From: Tetrapyrgos nigripes
Lineage: Eukaryota > Basidiomycota > Agaricomycetes > Agaricales > Campanellaceae
Length of the DNA stretch: 64,000 nucleotides
Assembly: GCA_013368315.1 (NCBI GenBank)
Contig: JAACJM010000030.1
Coordinates: forward strand, 62,001 to 126,000
Reading direction: 5' to 3'
The translations under genes and the position numbers were made by a program. Shown in pieces: positions 9,943 through 20,354 of the stretch. The notes under the pieces were generated by a model. It was not told where the DNA came from and made no database searches. It was given only the letters and a program-made list of their open reading frames with translations. Positions within the stretch are counted from its first letter, which is position 1, and each line of letters starts with the position of its first letter.

Positions 9943-10239
9943 ATGGCTTTCCTGACAAACACAGACAATCATTGGATGACTTCCTGTAAGGATTATATGC
10001 GTATGTTTGGAGCTGATGAGGCAGATCCACGGATTAGAAGGGTGGATGTCAGTTTCTTCATATCAACATATGACTAGGTACCACACAGGGATTGGTTGGC
10101 TCGTTGCTGGGACCATTTTGCAGGCATTTTTCTCTGGAAGACCATGGCAGATGACGGAGAAGCTGTGAGATGGATGTATATGCTGAGCTATGTCGCTTCG
10201 GGGTTTATGGGTGGTATTTTGAGGTTGCAGGTATCATAG
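9943..10239 (+). pseudogene. Unrecognised protein fragment with an internal stop
   Basis: From an ATG at 9943 the frame reads MAFLTNTDNHWMTSCKDYMR and continues with good composition to a TAG at 10075-10077. It then stays open (DWLARCWDHFAGIFLWKTM...) up to 10239. The frame on both sides of the stop is the same, so this looks like one coding block with a nonsense change. It begins 52 bp from the divergent gene at 9891. Family not recognised. Confidence 0.3.
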
Positions 10240-10823
10240 GCGAGAGGCTAGACATGCAAGTGCATAATTTCTTTTTGTTTTTCCTTCCTTTTTTTTGTCT
10301 TTCGATCTTCCTTTCATGTGATGCTCTATCTTTTTTCTATTTGTTCCTCCTTTTCATGCCTTTTCCTTCTCTCTACCTATCCCATCCTTCTATGCGCTGT
10401 CTTCTCTCTTTTGTTTTTTTCCCTCTTGAACAATCATCTGGTATGGTCCAGAATGATTGTCAGCTGCCACATCATACAGACATATATGTGGGTTAAAGTA
10501 TAGTATACACATCATACTTACCAGGATTGAACAGACATGCACTTGTGGATTAAGGCAGATGGAGCTACTTGAAGATTTTGACGAGTTATTGATCCCATAA
10601 GGTGATGTCAAGAGGATATGGATGGTTTCTGCAGATTTGCCGGAAATAGTCAGCATCGATTTTCACTGGGGCTGAGTGCTCAAACTAATGCTCCTCCTCT
10701 CTGGTACACTGCAAACACACTCTGGCTCTAGACACTCATTTTCTGTGTTGTCAAGACAGTGGAAGATTCACAAAACCTTGTCATGCAACGTACTCTGCTG
10801 CTGCTGAAAATGTAATAAGCAAG
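10240..10823. other. T-rich and low-complexity stretch, no gene
   Basis: The run from 10260 to 10430 is strongly pyrimidine-rich on the plus strand and yields only low-complexity frames. No repeat borders or RNA gene were found. Confidence 0.4.
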
Positions 10824-11159
10824 TCAAAGGGTGCCTTTCGACTCCAGCGCACAGTTGATCTGCCTTGCAGGGAGTATTTGTAAAGCATTGCTCAAACTGT
10901 TGCGTTCGTGATCAAAGTTTAGAAGCAGGCCATGGAGGAGTGGTCTGGCTGCAATGAAACGGTGGGCTATTCCACAACATTCGTAGATTTGGCATTGTAG
11001 CTTTGGAACGACTAGCTGCATGGGACGATGGTGAAGGAAAAACTTGAGATGATGGGAGTCACATCTGCGTTCGATGGCTTTTGGCTTTTCTGCAACTTGA
11101 CTGAGTGTTAAAGTATACTGCGACAATGCACTGTCTTGTATTATTGATAGCAAAGACAA
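10824..11159 (-). pseudogene. Fragment resembling an F-box family protein
   Basis: A 111-codon minus-strand frame opens MSLLSIIQDSALSQYTLTLSQV. This resembles the stretch following the F-box in many Agaricomycete F-box proteins (LL.IIQ.S..LQY...L), known to me from memory. The rest (…HLKFFLHHRPMQLVVPKLQC…) has no clear motif, and there is no F-box itself in the window upstream. Probably a truncated remnant. Confidence 0.35.
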
Positions 11160-11348
11160 TGATGAAGTTTTGTATCGAACTATAGATCATCACTGTCAGA
11201 CACAGAATGGAAAATGTGTTACATGCCAATGCAACCCCACATATCGAATGTACTTGTGCCCATCATATAAGATACCAACACACACTATCCTAAACCATCC
11301 CTCAACAACACTCAATCTTGTTACAACTGACAACAGCAAAGACATCCT

Positions 11349-11630
11349 ATGATACAGGAGAACAACAACAGAATTCCGATACCAACTGTTTCCAGTATGC
11401 AGAGACAGCATCCCGTGATACAGGAGACAGACAATAGAACCCCGATACCAACCGTTTTCAATAGGCAGAAACAGCATCAGGTGATAAAGGAGAAGAGTGA
11501 TAAAATCCTGATACCAATCATTTTCAGTACGTTAGAACTTGATGATATCAATTCGACTCGAGGCCTATCTGATGAAGTTGACAATATTGATTCAACTCGA
11601 GACCTATTTTGCCACAAGAAACGAGTGTGA
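11349..11630 (+). repeat. 66-bp tandem repeat with open 22-residue units
   Basis: Three successive units start GATACAGGAGA / GATACAGGAGAC / GATAAAGGAGAA and share the block CCGATACCAAC. The plus-strand frame (93 codons) translates as VIQETDNRTPIPTVFNRQKQ-type repeats, then DDINSTRGLSDEVDN and NIDSTRDL. No start context or neighbours argue for a real gene. The minus-strand frame over the same repeat is also open because the unit is a multiple of three. Confidence 0.55.
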
Positions 11631-11674
11631 CATAGTGGGCACGAGTAATGATTCATGGATTTCAGACAATTTTC

Positions 11675-12369
11675 CTAGAACACCAGTATGCCATCAGCTG
11701 TGGCAACTGAAAAAAAAATCTTGCAACTCACATGGAGTACATGCTGGCAAGGCAACTGAATGAGAGGACTAGCTTCTGGATTGGCCTCTCCTTGCTGCAC
11801 CCCTTGCTCCTCTTCAACGATTGGAGGCGGCTCGAAATCTTCGAGACAGATTTTGCAACGTGCGTTGTGGTCTTTGATGCATTTCGAGACTACATCAGAA
11901 TGCATGAACCTAGAGATATATCGAGCACATCAGAGGGTGACACCAACAGGTCACAGCATGTAAAGATAGATACTCACATTGCCAACCAATCCGGTGCTGG
12001 AGACTTAAAGAACGGAACCCCAGGAGTGGGAGGCAGATACCGCACCACCAATGGGTTCATCAAATCCCTCAGCCCATTTAAAACCAGCCTCAAACTGTCT
12101 ACCTTCTCCTGACTTGGACCCCACTTCAATGTCTTCTGGATCCAAGACTGTGCTTTCTCCCTTCGCTTTTCTAATTGATGAAGAGAAGCCTGGAAATGCA
12201 GAGCTTCCCGCCAGATCAAGGCAAGAGCACCTTTGATACTGTCTTCAGGAGGCTGTCGTATGGCCTGCTCTAGCTTTTGTAGCTGCGATGATAGGCTTGA
12301 CTACTGGTGTGGTAGTTGATGGCATAAGTCTTGCAATTGGGTGTGTATGCTCTGGATGAGTGGTCCCAT
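11675..12369 (-). pseudogene. Coiled-coil/RING-like protein, second copy, with an in-frame TAG
   Basis: Starting from the ATG at 12369 the frame matches the copy at 1-184, but a CAG codon there is TAG here (about 12302-12304). Further on is LIWREALHFQASLHQLEKRR, then after a gap a RING-like stretch CKICLEDF...LPCQHVLH (Cys-x2-Cys and Cys-x-His-x2-His spacing). The second half of a RING finger (W..C..C) is not found before the frame closes. A possible 25-nt intron after HVLH is too short to be convincing. Reading: a truncated pseudogene of a RING family dispersed in this genome. Confidence 0.5.
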
Positions 12370-12397
12370 GGAACAGATGACAACCTGATAACTAGGC

Positions 12398-12881
12398 TGT
12401 CAGTGCAGCAAGAGATCTTGACCTAATGTGGTAAAGAGCACACACTTGGCTCTAAGCAGTAGGCATAGACAGAACAACAGTAGACAGATAACAATGAGAG
12501 ACTAGTCCCAAGATGAAGTTAATATTGAATGAAGACAAGGAATACATGAGATGCTCACCTAGTCCCAAGACGAAGAGGTCAAGATGGGGACTAGGGAGTT
12601 ACTACTCTAAGCTTATATACACAGAACAGAAAGAAAGATAAAAACTGAGCAAAGCGAAGAAAGGAATCAGAGAACTGTCCAGAACAATCAAAGTACAGCC
12701 TATTGTCCCTGTAAGAGATATATCATGAAAAGATGAACAAAAGCTGTGCATAGATGATCAAGGAAAGATGAACAAAAGATAGGGCAAAGGATGAACAAAA
12801 TGATGATCAAAAGGCGGTGACTGATGAAGAAAAGGAACAGAAAATGAACGAAAATACCCTGAAAATAATACTGTCACGACA
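12398..12881 (-). mobile_element. LTR in reverse orientation, 484 bp, no matching TSD
   Basis: Read on the minus strand it begins TGTCGTGACAG and ends GCACTGACA. It contains the CATCTTGACCTCTTCGTC block and a TATATAAGC motif shared with the LTR at 4254. Its length matches the 485-bp LTRs at 8859 and 9360. The flanking pentamers (TAGGC and GCACG) do not match, so it may be one LTR of a rearranged element rather than a clean solo LTR. Confidence 0.55.
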
Positions 12882-13738
12882 GCACGTATAAAGCAAGATC
12901 AGAGAAAAGGGAGAGGAAAACTGAAAGGAGCAAAGAAACTATGAGAAAACCCTATGCCCCTAGCATAAGGATGTGTATGAGGGACCTAGTGATCCTAAGT
13001 GGAGCGTTCTGAGTCATAGATGCAATGCTCACTAACCAGGACAGTACACGAAAACACCAGATGGCTTACAAAGAGAACTGAAGAAAGTTCCTACAAATAT
13101 TTAGATAATATTGGACAGTTTCTGTATACCCTAATAAGCAAGTCTTTACTTACAAGGAAGTAGATAGAACTCGCTAATGGACTTTTCGATTTGTTTTGTA
13201 TTTTCTCTACATACCTTTTAGCAGACATCAAAAAGAGATAAGTAGCTGTATAGTTGTAGCTGCAAGTAGTATAAAAGGACCAGATATTACGAGTAGCTAC
13301 CCAAGCCATGTACTGTAGAGTATTGGATCTCACTAGCAATAGTAGAGGATGTGAAACACAGACTAAAGCTTCTAAACAAAATTAACTGCACTCTCTACAA
13401 GTATAAACATTGTGTTGGATATAATAGAGTTTAAATTGAACATTTTGTGGTTATAACTGTGATCTTTGTGTTGACCTTTGGTCTATTAAGTGTCAAGAGT
13501 GTTTGATTTTAGGGCGAATGTGGCCTACAAGTGTTTGATTTGGGACTCGTTGATCCCCTTGGTGTTAAACTTGTGTTTATTGTGTTGTGTGCTAAGTGCT
13601 AACTTCATTGAAAAACCCCAATAAAAAGTACTTATAGTACAAGTAAACTGGGATTTTGAGTACTCTGACTACTCAGAACACTCGTCTCATTTACATTTGT
13701 ATAAGGTTTTGTGTTTGGATGTAGTTCCTAGCACTTAA
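12882..13738. other. AT-rich stretch, no supported gene
   Basis: Lies between an LTR and the gag remnant. If both belonged to one element, pol would be expected here, but I see no protease, reverse transcriptase or integrase motifs on either strand. Confidence 0.4.
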
Positions 13739-15669
13739 TTACAAAAAACCACCTATTACTGTCATGAAGTGTTCGCAAATTCCTTCCATCAAAATCTTCC
13801 AATTGCTCTGGTAATAAGACCAAGCAGGAGCAGAAGTTCCTTCCCACCAATCTTTTGCATCTTCAGTCCAGCCAAGGGATGCCCAGGTGGCTAAGCCCTT
13901 GCTAACTCTGGGACCCTTTTCAGCCAAATTGTTCATGGAAACTAGATAGTCTATGAGAGTTCTCCTGTTACCATTCCATTTCAGAATGATATGTAGTCCT
14001 AACTTGTCGTTGAAACGCCAACCTAAGTCAAAGTTGTTGGGATCCACAGGATTTTGTGGAGGGCCATTTCCTCTGGGGCTTGGAGGACCTCCACCACCTC
14101 CAGGATTAGGAGGACCACCTCCACTTCCAGGAAAAGGGGGACCATCATTGCCACCTGGGAACAGACGACCACCATCATTTCCCCCAGGGTAAGGTATGGA
14201 GCCAGGGTTTCTGATATTGAGCAAGTAATCTGCCCTTTCCATGAACATTCCAACCATTTCCTCACCCATTTTGGATACAAATTGATGTCTCTCTGATGGT
14301 AAGGTGGAATATAAGGTATGAATTTCTTCAGGTCCCAAACTGTAGCTAACTTGTATCCAGCGAAGGTAATGACAAACTCTAGAAGCAGCAGTCTTGCTTC
14401 TAAAAAGCAAGGTTTGCAGAGTCATTAGGAGAATGTTAATGTCCAAAGCAAACGAAATCCTTCATCTAGGACGAAAGGGTTTTTGGCATTAGGATCTATG
14501 AAATGGATGAGGGCATTGAGGACTTGGAATATTCCCAGGACAAAGTGTCCCAAGGTCACCAAAATTTCAGGTCCTGCTGTCCATCCACCTTGTAGTTCCT
14601 GGAGATTTGAAGCATTGTAGTAAGTGTTTGCTAGGCTTTCAGAGAATTCCTTAAGAGACCCTAATCATTCTCTATAGATGACATTGGAGAAAGAAGCTTC
14701 CCATCTCCAAACTGCTTCCTGTAGCTCCATTGATCTCTCTGGAGAGCATCCTGGCATATTCCCATTGTCTTGAACCCCATAAGTGAGTAGAGGATTGTAT
14801 TCACTGGTCGCGTCTAGAGGGTCGTAAAACCTTACTAAGGAGGCCTGTAAGGATTCATCCAGTAAATCTGCTATGTGTCCAAATTTGATGAATAAAGGAG
14901 GATATCTCTTGTCCATATTTCGCCCCCCAGACTTCCTCGGACTTTCCTGCTTGTTATTCTCTGACAGACCAGATACAGCCCAGGACACCTTTGACCAGGG
15001 ACTGTTACCAGATCCTTGAAGTACATCCTGAGGAATCTCTATAGTCAGCCGAGAGGCAAACAGGTGCTCTGTTGGCTCTGACTTGTCGAGATCAGAAACG
15101 AACTCTGAAGTGAAAATCCACTCTCCAGCATCTTGTTCCTCGAAAAATAAGGAAGATCAAGAAGTAAATTGATCTTCTTCATTTTCATCATCCTCGGGCA
15201 GATTACTTCGAGATTTGGAAGGAATTCTGATCATAGCTGAGGAAGTAGATGAATTCAGATCTGGGGAAGGAGATTCTCACAAAACTTCCTTGTCCTTGTT
15301 TTTCCCTAACTTGACAACAGAACTCAACAGGGTAGGTTGAGCTTGAGAAGATCCCATTGCTGAACTTGATCTAGGACTGGGCAGTATGTTTCTAGCAGAG
15401 ATGCTTGGAGTGCTGACGTTAGACGACATCCCCATGGTGCAAGCAGGTCCTGAAACTACTCTAGCTCTGAAAGCTATGGCAGGGACTGGTTTGGTAGCCG
15501 CATGAAAAGCGGCATGAGAAGGACATTTCGAGATAATAGGTTCTGTCACAGATGAAGGAGTATTGGATGGAGAAATAGCGCTAGAAGGAGCACTAGATCT
15601 GGGAGGGTACAAAGTGGTAACAGCCTTCTTTGTTTCTGGGCCCTCCCTAGAGTTGCCAGGTTCAGACAT
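13739..15669 (-). pseudogene. gag: Broken gag of an LTR retrotransposon
   Basis: Read from 15669 down, the first frame (MSEPGNSREGPETKKAVTTL...) is Ser/Pro-rich. A second (14988-14665) and its continuation after a TGA cover a helical segment. The last frame (14446-13739) has a Gly/Pro-rich linker (GGGGGPPSPRGNGPPQNPVD) followed by a capsid-like block KLGLHIILKWNGNRRTLIDY and WTEDAKDWWEG. That block resembles the capsid domain of basidiomycete Ty3/gypsy gag (P..W.G....L..YL......A..WW), known from memory. At least one stop and one frame change break it. No CCHC zinc knuckle and no pol were seen, so it is gag-only. Confidence 0.6.
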
Positions 15670-17134
15670 CCCAGGCAGAAGGAAGGAGTTTTGAGCTGGA
15701 ACTTCCTAACGCCACACTCACAATGAGCTTGTGCCATAGCCACTCAAGGCATGAGTTTTAGCACATCCTAGCTCTGGCAATAAAGATGTATCACAGATAG
15801 TGACAGCTATCCTTAGGTGCATCCTCGAGGATGTCCCGTGGGGCACCCTCGAATGGGTTCTGGTTAAGTTCATTAAACTTGAATTAACTTCTAATTGTCT
15901 GCTCCCTTATCAGTCGTCATTAACACATTCCATTGATAGCTAAGGAACAATGCAAAGTAAGCACCAGACTCTTAGCAACAAGTTTAGCAAACAAAGCAAA
16001 CATTGCTCCATTTAGGTTAATGACAATGTTTTAGTCCAAATGACTCAACAGTGATGGTTCACAGACGACTGAAGGGCATGGAAAAGACATGATAAGGGAG
16101 TCAAATGAACCTTCCAAAGGGGCATAGACCACGTTGTTAGGCAACACGAGGGCCTTATTCCTAACGACCCCAGAAAGAGTGGGAAGACCACTATCTGAGT
16201 ACAGGTGAGGAGCGACAACATGGTCAAGAAAACAATGCAAAGATAGCACTCATTTCTTGAGTTATGACCGACTACATTAAGGCAGGCGTATGATAGATCC
16301 GGGAAAGAGGCAAAGCGAATATCACTCCAAGTCTATCTTAAGGATGTGGTTTAGGATAGCAGTTTGTGACAAGCAGTAGAGCTGGGGAAAAGGTCGAAGA
16401 GTCAGAATGAGAAACTAAGATGTTGCAGGTATAGCATAGACAGAAGGAGAGCATGCAAGAGATGCGAAAGTTGCACCCTCTGAGTGAAATAGAAGGAAAG
16501 ACAAAGGGCAATGTGAAGCTAACTTGGACAATGTGGAAGTTGCTTCAGTCCATAGACAATATTCCATGTCTTTGCAGGGAGTAAGGAAGAAAAAAGACGA
16601 AGAGAGAGGTGAAAATTGCCCCTACCCTAGTCCAATTTGGACGATCAATTAAGATGGTGATACTTGAAATTGCCATCCATTGTAGAAGAGGGAGTACAAA
16701 CTGCACTACTCTGTCAAGCTCCCAAGGTTGTAATGTTGAGGTATAGTGTAACTTGAAGGGAGAGCTGTGCCAGAAAGGAGGGGCAATATGAAGCAAAAGC
16801 TGCTCCATTTCACATTTCCTTACTCTGTCTGAGGGAGGATGCTGGCAGGGTAGCCTGTTGTAATAGACATAGTTGTCATCTGAGAGCGGGATCTAGCTGG
16901 GACACCTCACTGGCTTCAACACTTAACACAGTTGATGACAGGAATTCGGACAGTGCAAAGATCGCACCCATCTAGAGTAATTGAAGGGAAGATGATACAA
17001 ACACAGCACCAGTCTTCAGGACTCATGAGCATCATCCTCAAGAGTCTGTGGTATCCCCACCACTGTGAAGCTTGCGTGATCACATGTGACTCTTGAAAGG
17101 TCATGAGACTCATGAGTTCAGGGCAAGGCGTAAG
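15670..17134. other. Unassigned stretch with weak minus-strand frames
   Basis: Minus-strand frames at 16031-16249 and 16545-16808 (…WELDRVVQFVLPLLQWMAIS…) may be exons, with a possible donor GGTAGGGG near 16622, but no domain is recognised and no gene model could be joined. No repeat borders were found here. Confidence 0.3.
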
Positions 17135-17792
17135 CACTGCAGGCAGTGATGGTATTTGCAACCCATTTTTGAGCAGGCTTAAATCTCGAGTTGTTCACAG
17201 AGTTTTTTCCCAGATAAAATTTGGCTTACTTGCCGCTGAAATGACAAAACTTGTATCATGAATATTTTCTGGATTATGTTACAATCAAACATTATAATTG
17301 ATTTGTGGGATAAAAACCTCCCAAATAGGATTAGATTTAGGTGGCTTTGCGAAAATGTGTTCAAACAAGTCAAGTATCTGTGCCTGATTTGGTGTGAAAA
17401 TACTCAAAATTTTCTGACGCAATTTGGTTCACCACACTTTTTGCACTGTGACAGAAAGTTACATAAAAGGTTTCTCTCAGTGCAAAAAGCGTGGTGAATA
17501 CTTTCCAGCGTCAGAAAATTCTGAGTATTTTCACACCAAATCAGGCAGATACTTGACTTGTTTGAACACATTTTCGCAAAGCCACCTAAATCTAATCCTA
17601 TTTGGGAGGTTTTTATCCCACAAATCAATTATAATGTTTGATTGTAACATAATCCAGAAAATACTTATGATACAAGTTTTGTCATTTCAACAGCAAGTAA
17701 GCCAAATTTTATCTGGGAAAAAACCATGTGAACAACTCAAGATTTAAGCCTGCTCAAAAATGGGTTGCAAATACCCATCGCCGCCCACGGTG
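17135..17792. mobile_element. Long foldback element of the CACTG...GATGGGTATTTG family, 658 bp
   Basis: The whole element is an inverted repeat with arms of about 300 bp that meet near 17455-17475. Its ends (CACTGCAGGCAGTGATGG and CACCGTGGGCGGCGATGG read inward) match the TIRs of the MITE at 8051. The arms differ at several positions, so it is older than the LTR palindrome. The flanks (…GGCGTAAG and AAGACCTG…) do not give a clean target duplication. Frames inside it read identically on both strands and are not genes. Confidence 0.75.
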
Positions 17793-18463
17793 AAGACCTG
17801 TGACGAGGGTCAGGCGACTAGGGACTTCTAGCTGAGAGGCAGTTGAATGGATGCCAGGCCAAGTTGTAGAAGAAGTAACAGAGTGCACAGGCACTCCAGG
17901 ATGAAGGAAGAAGAAAGTCAAGTAAGTCATGATTAAGTAATTACTTGGCGTACAATTAAATAGCGCTACTGTGAATGAATACTGAGTCTGTAGTGAATAC
18001 CAAAGTCCTCACAAAGTATTAGTACGATAAATTAAGGTCCTATGACGATGTGCTCACAATTACGATTACTATTTATAGGAATTGTTATTCTATGGTGCCA
18101 ACCCACCCAAATTTTCAAAGATTCTGACGCGGATCTTTGTACCGTGTGAAAATTTGACTAAATATGTCTTAAAATTCATGTGATCATTTACAGGGAATTC
18201 GGCTATCTAAAAAGTGCACATAATTTCGACTTCACCGTGCTTCGAACACTCAACCCCGAGGATCGGAACGTACTTGGCGGTGGGTTTTACCGTTACACCA
18301 AATGATCTATATTTGATATTGAAACCAAACTCAGTAGTTGTATGCATAAACTTGGCCCTCATCCCTTTCACTGTTCCTTCATCGTTGCTTTTAGTGAATT
18401 ATTCTTCTAACAACATTCACACTGCGTTTGGTACAATGCTTGCTGCTTTTGAATATTAATATT
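17793..18463. other. No supported gene
   Basis: AT-rich. An 81-codon plus-strand frame at 18214-18459 (MHIISTSPCFEHSTPRIGTY...) has no domain or splice context that I can defend. Confidence 0.35.
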
Positions 18464-18503
18464 ACATGTGACAAGTCTACGACGTCCCAGGCATTGTCCG
18501 TTA
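18464..18503 (+). promoter_or_regulatory. Conserved upstream motif, copy 1
   Basis: Contains GACGTCCCAGGCATTGTCCG with ACATGTG about 10 bp before it. The reverse complement matches the copies at 22889 and 27395. Relative to the plus-strand frame at 18983, about 480 bp away, its orientation is the same as that of the other two copies relative to their genes. Function unknown; a promoter element is inferred from position only. Confidence 0.5.
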
Positions 18504-18982
18504 CATTGACTTTGTTCTCACTGTACGCTTCTGTGACTCTCTCCTCTTGACATCCATCGCATCAGGTTGTAGTATATGCTGTATCAATAGGGTTGTGATT
18601 GTAGACGAGCTTGGTAGTGTGCATTGCGTTGGCAACGACCACTATGTATCAATCGTACTTAAATTTTCGTAGTTATCTTTCGTTCTCAATAGTGTGGTGG
18701 GCTGGTGGCCTAACAATGCCGTATCATCATAGGTATTCTATTCTGGTACATCCTAAGAACTCAAAACTAATCTCATCCCATATGCACTTAGTACTGTGCA
18801 CTCTTCCCAGCTCTCTCTACGGCTCGATGTATGTCTATACATGTTCAAGAAAGCTCATGCTATGAGGGGCGTGTACACATATCTCAAGATATGTCTATTT
18901 CATCCTGCTTTGGCAGATTTCCCAGGCAGCGTACGGAATATCCAGTCGGCCCTCACCAAGTCCAAAAGCCAACAAAAAATAA

Positions 18983-19357
18983 TTGGTACCTATTCTTCAC
19001 GATGAAAAGATAACGAAAACATCATTGAAGAAGATCGACACTTTGATGGAAGATCTCGTAACTTCAAAGGAGATGGCAGACTCGCTTATGCATAGGTTTA
19101 ACTTGATCAGTCTCGACAAGGAGATGAACAAGGACATTATTCAATGCTCCTTTGTCAGAAATGATCACGACGCGTATCGTTGGATTTGTGGTATGGGTGC
19201 TGGTAAGAGGAAGGCCATATTGGAAGGAGGAAGGCCTACAGCCTTGTATCTCTCGAATCCGTGGGGTACAAAGCCTATGAACTCGAATGGTGGTCTCCTT
19301 GGACGACTGGATTTGGGATGGGCTAGAAATAGAGAAACACAGGCAAACGATGTATAG
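18983..19357 (+). CDS. Hypothetical protein, 124 codons, likely a 3' exon
   Basis: The frame (…ITKTSLKKIDTLMEDLVTSK…, …DKEMNKDIIQCSFVRNDHDA…, …GMGAGKRKAILEGGRPTALY…) has credible composition, with an amphipathic helical first half. It ends at a TAG near 19357. An upstream block in another phase (…PALADFPGSVRNIQSALTKS…, around 18900-18970) could be a preceding exon, but no clean junction was found. A conserved motif lies about 480 bp upstream. Family not recognised. Confidence 0.35.
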   Translation: MVPILHDEKITKTSLKKIDTLMEDLVTSKEMADSLMHRFNLISLDKEMNKDIIQCSFVRNDHDAYRWICGMGAGKRKAILEGGRPTALYLSNPWGTKPMNSNGGLLGRLDLGWARNRETQANDV

Positions 19358-19497
19358 ATGCTAACAATTGGTTTTGAAAATACTTATTAAAAATAAAAAT
19401 AAAAAAGTTTTCAAGTTCATATCTTCTCTGTTCTCGATGCGGTATGTATTTATTGTAGAGTGTAATACACCTATCTTTATTTATGTGTGGTGGCCAG

Positions 19498-19622
19498 AAA
19501 AAATGGGATGCCATACAACTCTTCTAACCACACAAACAGACGCATATCCTTTGCATCTAATAATCCTGCAAAGGATATGAATCTGTTTGTGTGGTTAGAA
19601 GAGTGGCATGGCATCCATTTTT
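19498..19622. repeat. Short foldback, arms about 57 bp
   Basis: Inverted arms (AAAAATGGGATGCC ... GCATATCCTTTGCA and TGCAAAGGATATG ... GGCATCCATTTTT) flank a loop of about 11 bases. Several mismatches are scattered in the stem. It could be a tiny MITE or a transcribed hairpin. Confidence 0.7.
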
Positions 19623-20354
19623 GAGGGATGTTGCCAGACTGAACTCACGACTGCAATATTTGGCCAACTTAAGTCCACACATTATACCGCTACACTATTA
19701 CACTGTAATTACTACAGGCAATACTTTTACATGTGTCTAGGTCGCTTTAATGTTGCCCCTTACAGTGCTTTCAAGTGCGTTCCGCAGTCTGCTTATGTCT
19801 CAGGTCGATACCGTTGAAAAGTTAAAATCATGTGGAATAGCGGTTGTGCTTACTCGCAGGAAACCTGGATTGTAGTTCGTATCCCTTAGTACATAAATCA
19901 ATGAATTAACTCTCATTTTTGTGTTACATGTTGAGAAGAAAAAGAGTCCTTTTGAAACGTATGCGCATTTAACGGAGTTGGTAATTGTAAGGTACTACAT
20001 TGCTATTCTCTGCATTAACTCTTCTCTGCGTTAACACCACGAATATACGGTATCCCTTCAGCTTTGAAAAGGTGTCGACTTGAGACATAATGAGCGTACG
20101 AAAGGATGGGCGTGTAATGATGCAGGGTACATGGACATATATTACAACCTTTGGGAAGCCAACCTTTGGGCAGCGTACCCATACTGAAACCTATAACGAC
20201 TTTCAGAAACCACATAAGAATGACAGGTACAACTTACTGGATATGGACGCTTTAGATTAAAGAAAAGCCGGACAATCAAGTTTATAGCCGCCAATGATAC
20301 AAGAACAGGAAGCCGAAGAGGCAGTTTTCCCAACTTCTGCCCTACATGATCATC

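Noticed and set aside
14054..14296. Thr/Ser-rich plus-strand frame
   Set aside because: Antisense shadow of the Gly/Pro-rich linker of gag.
12398..15669. LTR at 12398 and gag at 13739 as one complete retrotransposon
   Set aside because: No second LTR, no pol between or after them and no shared target duplication.
17179..17747. Hydrophobic frames MTCLNTFSQSHLNLILFGRF on both strands
   Set aside because: They lie in the arms of the foldback element.
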